DNA of 64,000 bases from an uncultured Selenomonadales bacterium (GCA_937877565.1 CALFJB010000035.1:62001-126000); one strand, 5' to 3'; positions 41,935 to 50,316 are shown, counted from the first letter of the stretch. Translations and numbers: made by a program. Notes: generated by a model not told the origin, from the letters alone.

Positions 41935-43115
41935 AAAAAAGTGCAGAAATTTTAGGTTTGCCGATTATCAGCATTACTGAAGGTCGCGAACTTGGAATGA
42001 GCAAAACTTTGGTGATTGATGCAAAAAATGGTTTAATCGCTGCAATTACTATCGAAGACGAAGAATGGTACAGAGGCGTTAAATTAATTCCCTACAAAGA
42101 TATTATCGCCATTGGCGACGACGCCATTACAATTTTACACAGCGATAAAATTTTGAAACTTAGTCAAGTTGGCGATTATGAAGCTATGCTTGACGAAAAT
42201 ATTAAAATTCTCGGCACGAAGGCGATAACTAAAACCGGAAAGATTAAAGGTAGAATTGCTGATATTTTTGTTGGCGAAGACGGCAAAATAGAAAAATGTG
42301 AAATTTGCGCTACTGACGGCTCAACAAGTGAAGTTTCTGCAGATAAAATTTCTATTTTCAGCAGACAAGTCACAGTTATTGATATGGACGGCGTTAAAAA
42401 AAGTAAGCCTGTAGAAAAACCTGTTGAAGTTAAACCTGTTGAAGAAATTAAACCCGTCGAAAAAGTTAAACCTATCGAAGAAATTAAACCAGTTGAAGAA
42501 ATTAAACCTGTCGAAGAAATTAAACCTGTCGAAGAAATTAAACCTGTCGAAGAAATTAAACCAGTTGAAGAAATTAAACCAGTTGAAATTCCCGCGCCCG
42601 TACCTGAAGTTGAAACTAAAATTGAAGAAATTCAGATTGAAAATCCGGTTGAAGAAATTCCGCCGGTTGAAAATGTGCAACCTGTAGAAACTGTGCAGAA
42701 TGTTGAAAACGTTCAACCCGTCGAAGAAATTTCAGATACTGAAGATTCTGATGAAGATGAAGTTGAAATGCCGGATATTGAAGACTTTGAGCCGGAACCC
42801 GCCAATAAAGTTGAAGTTGCAACTGAACCTGAAAAGAAAACTGAAACTAAAGGTATACAACAGGCAGAGGCTTTAAAAGCGGCTTTGAAACGCGCTATGG
42901 AAAATCAGCAGAAAAACGCAACTCCCGCAGCGAAAACCGAACCTAAAAAAGGCGGTAAAACTGTAACACTTGTTGGCAGGAAAGTTACAAAAACAATTAC
43001 CGCCGATAATGGCAATGTAATTATCGAGGCGGGCGGCGAAATTACCGAAGAAGTTTTACAAAAAGCACGCGCCGCAAATAAATTTATTGAACTTTCTATG
43101 AACTCCAGAGCATAA
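41931..43115 (+). CDS. PRC-barrel protein with a VEEIKP minisatellite
   Basis: 394 residues. Two PRC-barrel modules (residues 5-80: LGLPIISITEGRELG, VIDAKNGLIAAITIED; residues 85-155: ILGTKAITKTGKIKGRIADIFV) as in proteins that handle RNA processing or membrane-bound assembly. Then about ten copies of a 6-residue unit [VI]E[EK][IV]KP (residues ~163-222), a Pro/Glu-rich acidic linker, and a basic C-terminal module (KTVTLVGRKVTKTITADNG) ending in MNSRA. Typical of unstudied Negativicute envelope or cytoskeletal proteins; function unknown. Followed by a double terminator. Confidence 0.75.
   Translation: MKKSAEILGLPIISITEGRELGMSKTLVIDAKNGLIAAITIEDEEWYRGVKLIPYKDIIAIGDDAITILHSDKILKLSQVGDYEAMLDENIKILGTKAITKTGKIKGRIADIFVGEDGKIEKCEICATDGSTSEVSADKISIFSRQVTVIDMDGVKKSKPVEKPVEVKPVEEIKPVEKVKPIEEIKPVEEIKPVEEIKPVEEIKPVEEIKPVEEIKPVEIPAPVPEVETKIEEIQIENPVEEIPPVENVQPVETVQNVENVQPVEEISDTEDSDEDEVEMPDIEDFEPEPANKVEVATEPEKKTETKGIQQAEALKAALKRAMENQQKNATPAAKTEPKKGGKTVTLVGRKVTKTITADNGNVIIEAGGEITEEVLQKARAANKFIELSMNSRA
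42413..42590. repeat. 18-bp minisatellite inside the PRC-barrel gene
   Basis: Unit GTYGAAGAAATTAAACCW repeated about nine to ten times; several adjacent copies are identical (42502-42556), so the array is likely variable in length. Confidence 0.85.
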
Positions 43116-43120
43116 ATAAA

Positions 43121-43150
43121 AACCGCCGGAATTTACCCGACGGTTTTTTT
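43121..43150. terminator. Bidirectional terminator 1
   Basis: AACCGCCGG...CCCGACGGTT followed by seven T on plus, with A run on the other side. Confidence 0.8.
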
Positions 43151-43165
43151 GTTGGAAAATTAAAC

Positions 43166-43198
43166 TAAAAAAGCCGCCGCTTAATTGCGACGGTTTTT
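43166..43198. terminator. Bidirectional terminator 2 (end of rplL operon)
   Basis: GCCGCCGC, loop TTAATT, GCGACGGT with T run; A run on the left gives T run for the minus-strand operon. Confidence 0.8.
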
Positions 43199-43224
43199 CT
43201 ATTGGAAAATTTATAATTTCAAAA

Positions 43225-43605
43225 TTATTTAATTTCGACTTTTGCGCCAACTTCTTCGAGTTTAGCTTTAAGAGCTTCAGCGTCAGCTTTGGAAATTTTT
43301 TCTTTGACAGGAGCAGGTGCGCCGTCAACAAGTGCTTTAGCTTCTTTAAGTCCAAGACCGGTTGCTTCGCGGACAGCTTTAATAACTTTGATTTTTTCTG
43401 CGCCAACGTCAGCAAGTACAACGTCAAATTCGGTTTTTTCTTCTTCTTCAGCGGCGGCACCGGCTGCAGGAGCTGCGGCGGCAACTGCTACAGGAGCTGC
43501 TGCACTTACGCCAAATTTTTCTTCCATTGCTTTTACGAGTTCGGAAAGTTCCAAAACTGTCATTGAGCCAATAGCTTCAATAATTTCTTCTTTAGTCATA
43601 GCCAT
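43225..43605 (-). CDS. rplL: 50S ribosomal protein L7/L12
   Basis: 126 residues. N-terminal dimerisation helices (MAMTKEEIIEAIGSMTVLEL), Ala/Pro-rich hinge (residues ~36-58) and the factor-binding C-terminal domain (FDVVLADVGAEKIKVIKAVR, GLGLKEAKALVDGAP). Stalk protein that binds translation GTPases. ATG with GGAGG; 76 bp after rplJ, with a heptad array in between. Confidence 0.97.
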   Translation of the reverse strand: MAMTKEEIIEAIGSMTVLELSELVKAMEEKFGVSAAAPVAVAAAAPAAGAAAEEEEKTEFDVVLADVGAEKIKVIKAVREATGLGLKEAKALVDGAPAPVKEKISKADAEALKAKLEEVGAKVEIK

Positions 43606-43639
43606 TTTTATTTTCCTCCAAAATTTTCAAATTTACAGG

Positions 43640-43681
43640 AACTAAATCCTTAGTCTTTAGCCTTTAGTCCCTATTCCTTAA
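43640..43681. repeat. Short heptad array between rplJ and rplL
   Basis: CCTTAGT CTTTAGC CTTTAGT CCCTATT, 7-bp period (43649-43676). Confidence 0.6.
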
Positions 43682-44227
43682 TTAAGCGGCTTCTTTTTCT
43701 TTTTTGTCACGCAACGCGGCAACAACGCCAACAGCATTGCGAATAATAGCGGAGAGAAGTCCAACCGTATTGGAAAGCGGAGCATTCATGCTGCCCAAAA
43801 GTTTTGCAATAAGTTCTTCCTTGCTCGGCAAAGACGCCAACGCTTTAACTTCCTTATCGCTAAGCACTTTTTTATCAAGAATACCCGCCTTAATTGTCAA
43901 AATACCGGGATCTTCCAGTTTATTTTTCTTCATGAAGTCACAAAGAATTTTCGCCGGAGCAACCGCGTCAGTTGTTGAAAAAGCAATAGCCGTTGTACCT
44001 TCAAGGTGTGAATCGAGTCCTTCAATACCCAAATCTTTTGCGGCAAGTCTCAACATTGTATTTTTAACAACTTTGTATTGAACGCCGGCTTCGCGCAATT
44101 CACGGCGCATTTGTGTATCTGTTGCAACATTCAAGCCTTTGTAACTTGTAACGACGACGCTTTTTGCATCTGTCAACCATTGTTTAATTTCGGCAACTAC
44201 AGCCTGTTTCTTAGGAGTTACACCCAC
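43682..44227 (-). CDS. rplJ: 50S ribosomal protein L10
   Basis: 181 residues. MGVTPKKQAVVAEIKQWL, SVVVTSYKGL, MRRELREAGVQYKVVKNTM and the C-terminal L7/L12-binding helix. It anchors the stalk on 23S rRNA and represses its own operon by binding the leader upstream. ATG start after GGGAGGTG. Confidence 0.97.
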   Translation of the reverse strand: MGVTPKKQAVVAEIKQWLTDAKSVVVTSYKGLNVATDTQMRRELREAGVQYKVVKNTMLRLAAKDLGIEGLDSHLEGTTAIAFSTTDAVAPAKILCDFMKKNKLEDPGILTIKAGILDKKVLSDKEVKALASLPSKEELIAKLLGSMNAPLSNTVGLLSAIIRNAVGVVAALRDKKEKEAA

Positions 44228-44375
44228 TTTATTTTCACCTCCCGAAAAAATCTAACGGGAATTAAAAAATCCCCAACCAAAGACGATCGGAGAAATTTTT
44301 CTAATGGTAAAACTCCGACCTCGACAGGAACTTTAATCGGCAAGCCGAACCTGTTGTCTGTGGTCAATCTAGGGG
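44228..44375 (-). ncRNA. L10 leader (autoregulatory mRNA structure)
   Basis: Read on the minus strand this holds ACAACAGGTTCGGCTTGCCG, TTCCTGTCGAGGTCGGAG and, close to the gene, GGGGATTTTTTAATTCCCG just before the L10 ribosome site. Position, size (about 145 bases) and the CTGTCGAGGTCGG block are those of the ribosomal protein L10 leader of Firmicutes, which L10 or L10(L12)4 binds to reduce expression. Confidence 0.78.
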
Positions 44376-44435
44376 TTAGGTTTTAGCTGTTAGGGATTAG
44401 GGAAAAATTTCCTGTTACCTAATAACTTTCCTAGC
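44362..44435. repeat. Inverted heptad array between rplA and the L10 leader
   Basis: GGGTTAG GTTTTAG CTGTTAG GGATTAG GG (44373-44401) followed by opposite-sense CCTGTTACCTAATAACTTTCCTAG. Same kind as 13570-13639. Confidence 0.72.
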
Positions 44436-44461
44436 CGCCAATTTTAAAAATTTAAACTAAA

Positions 44462-45145
44462 TCAAGGTAAAACTACGGGAACGCCGGGACCCATTGTCGC
44501 ACTAAGTGTAACAGAGCGCACATATTGCCCTTTAGCCGCCGCCGGTTTAACTCTAATCAAAGTATCAAGCAAAGTTTGATAGTTTTCAGCAAGTTTTTGA
44601 TTTTCAAAAGACGCCTTGCCAATAGGACAATGAATATTACCTGCTTTATCAGTACGATATTCAACTTTACCGGCTTTTTGTTCACCAATAGCCTTTGCAA
44701 CGTCCGGCGTAACGGTTCCAAGTTTTGGGTTAGGCATTAAGCCACGCGGTCCCAAAAGTTTACCGAGACGACCTACAACGCCCATCATGTCAGGGGTTGC
44801 AACTGCAACATCAAATTCAAACCAGCCGCCTTTGATTTTTTCAACCAAATCTTCTGCACCAACATAATCTGCGCCTGCGTCTTCAGCCTCTTTGACTTTA
44901 TCGCCTTTAGTGAAAACCAAAACGCGCTTAGATTTACCTGTGCCATTCGGTAAAACGACTGCGCCGCGAACTTGTTGATCGTTATACTTAGGATCAACGC
45001 CAAGTCTTACGTGCATTTCAATAGTTTCATCGAATTTTGCTGTAGCGGTTTTTTTAGCCAACTCTACAGCCTCTTCAATCGTGTAAAGCTTGCCTTCTTC
45101 AAGAAGTTCAGCTGACGCACGATATTTTTTGCCTTTTTTTGCCAT
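44462..45145 (-). CDS. rplA: 50S ribosomal protein L1
   Basis: 228 residues from ATG 45145 (TTGGAGGAAATTTTCTA upstream; the frame is open to 45190 but without a ribosome site). MAKKGKKYRASAELL, DETIEMHVRLGVDPK, RGAVVLPNGTGK, GRLGKLLGPRGLMPNPK and TLSATMGPG are canonical. Binds the L1 stalk of 23S rRNA. Confidence 0.97.
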   Translation of the reverse strand: MAKKGKKYRASAELLEEGKLYTIEEAVELAKKTATAKFDETIEMHVRLGVDPKYNDQQVRGAVVLPNGTGKSKRVLVFTKGDKVKEAEDAGADYVGAEDLVEKIKGGWFEFDVAVATPDMMGVVGRLGKLLGPRGLMPNPKLGTVTPDVAKAIGEQKAGKVEYRTDKAGNIHCPIGKASFENQKLAENYQTLLDTLIRVKPAAAKGQYVRSVTLSATMGPGVPVVLP

Positions 45146-45205
45146 TAGAAAATTTCCTCCAATCGTGGTACAAACGAATAAATCTCCCACTTTGAAATTT
45201 GCAAC

Positions 45206-45631
45206 TTACGCTACAATTTCAATTCCCATACTGCGAGCAGTACCTTCAATCATACTTGTTGCCGCTTCGATTGAACCTGCGTTCAAATCTTTCATTTTCA
45301 ATTCGGCGATTTCACGAGCCTTAGCGCGTGGAAGTTTTGCAACTTTGTTTTTGTTAGGTTCGCCGGATGCTTTTTCGATACCCGCCGCCTTTTTCAGCAA
45401 TACTGCCGCCGGTGGAGTTTTGGTAATGAATGAGAATGATCTGTCTTCATAAACCGAAATTACAACCGGAATAATCAAGCCCGCTTGTTGCGCTGTACGA
45501 TCGTTGAACTCTTTGACGAACGCCATAATATTAACGCCCGCTTGACCGAGTGCAGGACCTACCGGCGGCGCAGGTGTTGCCTTACCTGCCGGTACTTGCA
45601 ATTTTACAACTTTGGTAACTTTCTTTGCCAC
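45206..45631 (-). CDS. rplK: 50S ribosomal protein L11
   Basis: 141 residues, start GTG 45631 with GAGGAGGTG. VVKLQVPAGKATPAPPVGPALGQ (in part), GVNIMAFVKEFN, SFSFITKTPPAAVLLKKAAG and GTARSMGIEI are canonical. Part of the GTPase-associated centre. Confidence 0.97.
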   Translation of the reverse strand: MAKKVTKVVKLQVPAGKATPAPPVGPALGQAGVNIMAFVKEFNDRTAQQAGLIIPVVISVYEDRSFSFITKTPPAAVLLKKAAGIEKASGEPNKNKVAKLPRAKAREIAELKMKDLNAGSIEAATSMIEGTARSMGIEIVA

Positions 45632-45654
45632 AATTACACCTCCTCTCGTTGCAA

Positions 45655-46209
45655 TTACATTTTCTCAACTTCGCTAATATCCAAGTCAACCGGCGCATTT
45701 TCTACCAAAACTTTGACACGCCGTCTGTTAATGTCAATTTCTTTAACAGTTGCCACGCGGTTTTCAAATAATCCTGAAACAATTCGCACGCGGTCGCCAA
45801 TTTCAAAACCAACAGGCATATCTTCGGGGCGTGCCTCTGAAAGTTCAATCAAAATTCTTTCAGCCTCTTCCAGCGTCAAGGGAATTGGTTCTTTTTCAGA
45901 GCCGACAAAACCGGTAACGCCGTTGGTATTTCTGACAACAAACCACGAATAGTTATTCACAATCATATCAACCATAACGTAACCCGGAATTAACTTTCTT
46001 TTAACAACGCGCCGCTTGCCGTCTTTAAATTCGGATTCTTCGCGCATTGGAACAACAACATCAAAGATAACGTCGCCCAAATCCTGCGCTATAACTTTTT
46101 TATCGAGGTTAGCTTTAACTTTATTTTCGTAGCCGGAAAAAGTGTGAATGACGTACCATGCACGCTTTGAAATATCCTTTGTATCTGAATCATTTGGCTT
46201 GTGTTCCAT
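45655..46209 (-). CDS. nusG: Transcription termination/antitermination factor NusG
   Basis: 184 residues. RAWYVIHTFSGYENKVK (NGN domain), RKLIPGYVMVDM, VVRNTNGVTGFVG and the KOW motif FEIGDRVRIVSGLFENR. Binds RNA polymerase and couples it to ribosomes. An N-terminal 15-residue extension with Asp/Lys is common in Negativicutes. ATG, 14 bp behind secE. Confidence 0.97.
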   Translation of the reverse strand: MEHKPNDSDTKDISKRAWYVIHTFSGYENKVKANLDKKVIAQDLGDVIFDVVVPMREESEFKDGKRRVVKRKLIPGYVMVDMIVNNYSWFVVRNTNGVTGFVGSEKEPIPLTLEEAERILIELSEARPEDMPVGFEIGDRVRIVSGLFENRVATVKEIDINRRRVKVLVENAPVDLDISEVEKM

Positions 46210-46223
46210 TTAAGGGACTCCTT

Positions 46224-46427
46224 TCAGCCGAGAATGAAGCGAAACAGTTTGGCAAACGCCGTGTCGCACACCCAAATTAACGCGCAGACTATCACTACAG
46301 CTATTCCGACGACGCCGGTATAAGACGCCAATTCTTTTTTTGTTGGCCACGACACTTTATTTAATTCGGTGCGGACTTCTCTTAAAAATTGCATTGCGCC
46401 TTTCTTTTCGCTGCTTTGTTCGGACAA
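46224..46427 (-). CDS. secE: Preprotein translocase subunit SecE
   Basis: 67 residues with one membrane helix: FLREVRTELNKVSWPTKKEL is the family signature, followed by VVGIAVVIVCALIWVCD. Clamps SecY. TTG start 46427 with GGAGGTG. Confidence 0.95.
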   Translation of the reverse strand: MSEQSSEKKGAMQFLREVRTELNKVSWPTKKELASYTGVVGIAVVIVCALIWVCDTAFAKLFRFILG

Positions 46428-46449
46428 ATCTTACACCTCCGCCAAATGA

Positions 46450-46599
46450 TTATTTTGTTTCTTTGTGCAGGGTATGTTTCTTGCAGAACTTGCAGTACTT
46501 TTTCATTTCGATTCTATCTGGAGTATTCTTTTTGTTTTTGTTTGTCCTGTAGTTGCGATTTTTGCATTCGGTACAGGAAAGCGTAATGTTAGTGCGCAA
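46450..46599 (-). CDS. rpmG: 50S ribosomal protein L33
   Basis: 49 residues: MRTNITLSCTECKNRNY, KKNTPDRIEMKKYCKFCKKH, TLHKETK. The four zinc cysteines (CxxC twice) are present, so it is the zinc-binding form. Start TTG 46599 with AAGGAGG; only 22 bp before secE. Confidence 0.95.
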   Translation of the reverse strand: MRTNITLSCTECKNRNYRTNKNKKNTPDRIEMKKYCKFCKKHTLHKETK

Positions 46600-46612
46600 T
46601 TTTTAAACCTCC

Positions 46613-46640
46613 TTAAAAATAAAACCCCTTCTAATGGGGA
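46613..46640 (-). terminator. Terminator/attenuator between tRNAs and rpmG
   Basis: Minus strand CCCC, loop ATTAGAA, GGGG, TTTTATTTTT. Would separate tRNA from mRNA synthesis, with read-through into rpmG. Confidence 0.75.
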
Positions 46641-46653
46641 TTGTTTTCAAAGT

Positions 46654-46730
46654 TGGTGGCGGCAAAAAGACTTGAACTTTTGACCCACCGGGTATGAACC
46701 GATTGCTCTAGCCAACTGAGCTATGCCGCC
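46654..46730 (-). tRNA. tRNA-Met (elongator), anticodon CAT
   Basis: Acceptor GGCGGCA pairs with TGCCGCC, discriminator A and encoded CCA. Anticodon stem ATCGG/CCGGT with loop TTCATAC. T arm GTTCAAGTC. Confidence 0.92.
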
Positions 46731-46736
46731 ACGTTA

Positions 46737-46812
46737 TGGAGCTGATGACCAGGATTGAACTGGTGACCTTATCCTTACCAAGGATACGCTCTGCCGACTG
46801 AGCTACATCAGC
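46737..46812 (-). tRNA. tRNA-Thr, anticodon GGT
   Basis: Acceptor GCTGATG with CATCAGC, discriminator T, CCA encoded. Anticodon stem TATCC/GGATA with loop TTGGTAA. Confidence 0.93.
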
Positions 46813-46814
46813 GT

Positions 46815-46892
46815 TGGTTGCGGGGGTCAGACTCGAACTGACAAGTCTCCGGGTTATGAGCCCGGTATGCTAGCCGATTGCACCACCCCGCG
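46815..46892 (-). tRNA. Initiator tRNA-fMet, anticodon CAT
   Basis: Acceptor CGCGGGG...CCCCGCA: the first base C faces A (unpaired), the mark of bacterial initiator tRNA. Anticodon stem CCGGG/CCCGG with loop CTCATAA. CCA encoded. Confidence 0.92.
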
Positions 46893-46930
46893 TTAATCAG
46901 GGTAACCTACTGAATTAATTCAGCTTGTGA

Positions 46931-46959
46931 ATATTACCATTAAAACCAAATTATGTCAA
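46931..46959 (-). promoter_or_regulatory. Promoter of the tRNA-rpmG-secE-nusG run
   Basis: Minus strand TTGACA (46959-46954), 17 bases, TGG-TAATAT (46936-46931), about 38 bases before tRNA-fMet. Confidence 0.82.
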
Positions 46960-47251
46960 GAAAAACTTTTCAATTTAAAAAAATTTTTTTCTATCAAATA
47001 AAAAATTCGTCGAACGTAGTTTATTTTTGTAGAAAAGTTAGACTTAAAATTAACAATCCAAAAATGTAAAGCAAATAAACTTATTGAAGTTTTGTTCGCT
47101 ATATTGGCAACCTCCATTTATTAATTGCAATTTCTTTCGTTAAATATATTGCAATAATTCAGGTCAAAATTTGTTTCAATTAGGAACTGCCATTGATTTT
47201 AAAAATCTCTAAATATAAAATTAAAAACTAAATATTTTTTGAGGTTTTACT
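46960..47251. other. AT-rich intergenic region
   Basis: About 290 bases, more than 75 percent A+T by eye. No reading frame, hairpin or consensus promoter stands out; the ribosome site GAGG (47240-47243) of the next gene lies at its end. Confidence 0.4.
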
Positions 47252-47830
47252 ATGAATGAAAAATTTGCTGAAGCTTTAAAAAATTTGAGAACTGCCAAAA
47301 GAATGACTCAACAAGAATTAGCCGAAAAAATTTTTGTTACCCGTTCCGTCGTTGCAAAATGGGAAAACGCCTACAATTTGCCGGATATGTTTATGATTGA
47401 AAGAATTTGTAAAGCCCTTGAAGTGGATGAACACGACTTTATAAAAAATTTGTTTGAAGAAGAAAATGAATTGAATGTAATTGTTCTGGATGACAGAAAA
47501 ATTATTGTGAAAGGTTCAATGCCGGTTATTGCGGAAGTTTTGCCGGACGCAAATATTTTTGGTTTTATTCGCCCTTCAGAGGCGATTGAGTTTGCCAAAA
47601 AAAATAAAATTTCAATCGCCTTTTTGGATATTGAAATGGGAACAACCAACGGGCTTGAGCTAAGCCAAAAATTTTTGGAAATAAATCCTCGTACAAATAT
47701 AATTTTTCTGACGGCTTATATTGAGTATTCTTTTGAGGCGTGGAGTACCGGCGCAAGCGGTTATTTGTTAAAACCAATTACTGTTGAAAATTTGAAGGCG
47801 CAACTAAAAAATCTGCGTTATCCTCTATAG
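47252..47830 (+). CDS. XRE helix-turn-helix joined to a response-regulator receiver
   Basis: 192 residues. N-terminal Cro/C1 domain (RTAKRMTQQELAEKIFVTRS, VAKWENAYNLPD); C-terminal receiver with VIVLDD, phospho-acceptor Asp in AFLDIEMGTTNG (near 126), Thr in IIFLTAY and Lys in GYLLKPI. The order is opposite to ordinary regulators, which have the receiver first. It lies 10 bp before a LytS-type kinase, so the two form a two-component system. ATG with TGAGG. Confidence 0.88.
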   Translation: MNEKFAEALKNLRTAKRMTQQELAEKIFVTRSVVAKWENAYNLPDMFMIERICKALEVDEHDFIKNLFEEENELNVIVLDDRKIIVKGSMPVIAEVLPDANIFGFIRPSEAIEFAKKNKISIAFLDIEMGTTNGLELSQKFLEINPRTNIIFLTAYIEYSFEAWSTGASGYLLKPITVENLKAQLKNLRYPL

Positions 47831-47840
47831 GTGAAATTTT

Positions 47841-49100
47841 ATGACTTTGGACTACGCAGCAGCTTATTTTTTGTTGGGTATAATGTTTTTGGCGTCGATT
47901 TTTGGAATTGTTCTTTCTTTGTTTATGCCCGGAATAAATTCATTGAACAGAAAATTTTTTGCGCTGATGTTTGGAAATTTAACATTGCTGGTAATTGCGT
48001 GGACGGTTGATGTATTTACGTGGCGATCGCCGGAATTTTTGACGGAAGAAAGAATTGCAATTTTTTTTGAAGGTTTTTGTTATGCTTTAACGATGCCGGT
48101 TTTCACGATTTATTTATTGCGTTTGTGCGGCGAAAGTTTGCGGAACAAATTATTTTACGCGGTAGCAATTCTATTTGGAATATGTTTAATTTTGCTCGGC
48201 GTCGCGCAGGTTACAGAAATTTTTTATTACGTCACGGCGGAAGATTTTTATAACGGTAAATGGTATTCATTTTTGGTATTGCCGGTACTTTTAACAATGA
48301 TTTTAAATATTTTCGGCGTCATTCGCAGAAAAAAATTTTTATCGAAAAGATATTTTCGGGCGTTTTTGTTTTACTTAGTGCCGTTTACTTTTACGACGTT
48401 AATTCACGCAATAGAAATTTTGCCGTTCGTAATGGCGTTTGGGTTAATTTTTTCTACAATAACAATGGTTGCAATAGTTTTTTCTGATTATGTGAATGAA
48501 TTTTTCAGGCAACAGCGGGAAATTATAAATCAGCAGGCAAACATTTTAATTTTACAAATGCGCCCGCACTTTATCTATAACACGATGACAAGTATTTATT
48601 ATCTTTGTTCGCAGAATCCCGAAAAGGCGCAGAAATTAACGTTAGACTTCACAAATTATTTGAGAAAAAATTTTACTGCGATTGTCAGCGAAAAGACAAT
48701 TTCATTTTCTGAAGAATTGGAGCATGCAAAGGCGTATCTGTCGATTGAGCAAGTGCAATTTGAGGAAATTTTATTTGTCACATATGACACGCCGCACATA
48801 AATTTTAAAGTTCCGCCGCTGACACTTCAACCGATTGTTGAAAATTCGGTAAAGCACGGGCTTGATCCTGATGCCGAGCCGCTACATATTTTAGTTTTGA
48901 CACGTGAAACAGATGGCGGCAGTGAAATTGTTGTTGAAGATGACGGCGTGGGATTTAAATTTGACGGCAACAAAGAAAATTTAGCTTTACAAAATATCAG
49001 AAAGCGACTTGAAATATTTTGCGGCGGAAATTTGGAAATTTTGCCACGCGAAGGCGGCGGTACTGTCGTAAAAATTTTTGTACCGCTTACTAAAATTTAA
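47841..49100 (+). CDS. LytS/YesM-type membrane sensor histidine kinase
   Basis: 419 residues. Six or seven N-terminal membrane segments with only short loops (residues 1-215, no external domain), then QMRPHFIYNTMTSIYYLC with the phospho-His (PF06580 type) and the ATPase motifs LQPIVENSVKHGL (N box) and VEDDGVGF (G1). It likely phosphorylates the preceding XRE-receiver protein. Its ligand is unknown; the multi-pass sensor resembles 7TM-type modules. ATG start after GGTGAA. Confidence 0.87.
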   Translation: MTLDYAAAYFLLGIMFLASIFGIVLSLFMPGINSLNRKFFALMFGNLTLLVIAWTVDVFTWRSPEFLTEERIAIFFEGFCYALTMPVFTIYLLRLCGESLRNKLFYAVAILFGICLILLGVAQVTEIFYYVTAEDFYNGKWYSFLVLPVLLTMILNIFGVIRRKKFLSKRYFRAFLFYLVPFTFTTLIHAIEILPFVMAFGLIFSTITMVAIVFSDYVNEFFRQQREIINQQANILILQMRPHFIYNTMTSIYYLCSQNPEKAQKLTLDFTNYLRKNFTAIVSEKTISFSEELEHAKAYLSIEQVQFEEILFVTYDTPHINFKVPPLTLQPIVENSVKHGLDPDAEPLHILVLTRETDGGSEIVVEDDGVGFKFDGNKENLALQNIRKRLEIFCGGNLEILPREGGGTVVKIFVPLTKI

Positions 49101-49296
49101 AACCGTCCCAGAGCGTCAAATTTGCCATTTTAAGGGCTTTACCGGCGTTTTAGGTATTTTAATCAGAAATTTAATTGCGTGGCTTAAATCGCCTGTAAAC
49201 CGCTTTAAAATCGAATTTAAATTTTTTTGGAGTTAATTTGTATAAAATGGCGGTGTGCCAATTTATAAATAAAAAAACTTTTGGAGGTTATTTGTT

Positions 49297-50316
49297 ATGA
49301 AAAAAATTTTAAGTATGGCGTTAGCGTTGGTAATGACGTTATCGCTTGCAGGTTGCGGAGGAAATACCGTCAAAAAAACGCCGGACTATTCGCAGAAAAG
49401 CAGTTGGTATCAAATTCCGGAAATAACCAAAGACGTTGACACTTTTTATATTCTTGCAACGGAGTACATGGGATTTGGCGAAGGCGATCCCAATTACGCG
49501 GCGATGGACGAGCCGGAAATGGTTGAAGGTGCGCCGATTCAATATGCAATGAATGCAAGCGTGTTTGAGGAGTCAACTAACGTGTTTTTGCCGTTTTATC
49601 GTCAATTCGGTTTGAAATACGCGGGCGAAGTTTATAAAAAGACCGGTAATATTGACGCGATACTTTCCGGCACACCTTACGAAGATATAACCGCCGCGCT
49701 TGATTATTATTTTGAAAACTACAATAACGGTCGCCCGTTTATCCTTGCCGGTCATTCTCAAGGCTCGGCAATTTCTAAACTTGTGCTGAAAAAATATTTC
49801 CAAGAACACCCTGAATATTATGAAAGAATGGTTGCCGCTTATGTAATTGGCTTTGCTGTTACAAAAGACGACCTTGCCGCTAATCCACATTTGAAATTTG
49901 CAAGCGGCGAAACTGATTCAGGAGTTATCATCAGTTGGAACACCGAAGGCAAAGGCAATGTTGAGGGAAACGTCAAGACCTGCGTACTTTATCCGAACGC
50001 AATTAGTATTAACCCGCTGAATTGGAAACTCGACGGCACTTATGCACCTGCAAGCGAAAATTTAGGTTCACTCGTGCTTAATGAAGATCAAACTAAATTT
50101 GTAATTGGCGACGTTGGAGCGGACGCTCAAGTAATTCCCGAACGCGGAGTTATTTTAACAAACGCCCAAATTGAACCAATGTCGCCTGAACTTGCCGCAG
50201 TTGCAACCGAATTTTTTGGACCGGACGGCAGACACGAAAGCGACTATACATTTTATTACAACAACATTAAAGCCAACGTTGCAAAGAGAATCGCAACTTT
50301 CAAGGCTAACCGATAA
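49297..50316 (+). CDS. DUF3089-type alpha/beta-hydrolase lipoprotein
   Basis: 339 residues. Signal and lipobox MKKILSMALALVMTLSLAGC, so anchored by a lipid at Cys20. TFYILATEYMGF, PFYRQFGLKYAGE, and RPFILAGHSQGSAI with nucleophilic Ser are the marks of the DUF3089 family (esterase-like, substrate not known). ATG with GGAGG. Next gene on the same strand is another lipoprotein hydrolase, which is broken. Confidence 0.85.
   Translation: MKKILSMALALVMTLSLAGCGGNTVKKTPDYSQKSSWYQIPEITKDVDTFYILATEYMGFGEGDPNYAAMDEPEMVEGAPIQYAMNASVFEESTNVFLPFYRQFGLKYAGEVYKKTGNIDAILSGTPYEDITAALDYYFENYNNGRPFILAGHSQGSAISKLVLKKYFQEHPEYYERMVAAYVIGFAVTKDDLAANPHLKFASGETDSGVIISWNTEGKGNVEGNVKTCVLYPNAISINPLNWKLDGTYAPASENLGSLVLNEDQTKFVIGDVGADAQVIPERGVILTNAQIEPMSPELAAVATEFFGPDGRHESDYTFYYNNIKANVAKRIATFKANR

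Noticed and set aside
42413..42590. CRISPR-like regular repeats
   Set aside because: The units are contiguous without spacers and in frame in a protein gene. No CRISPR array or cas gene was seen anywhere in the window.
42321..42716. Long minus-strand open frame rich in Asn/Phe
   Set aside because: It is the shadow of the VEEIKP minisatellite on the other strand; no ribosome site.
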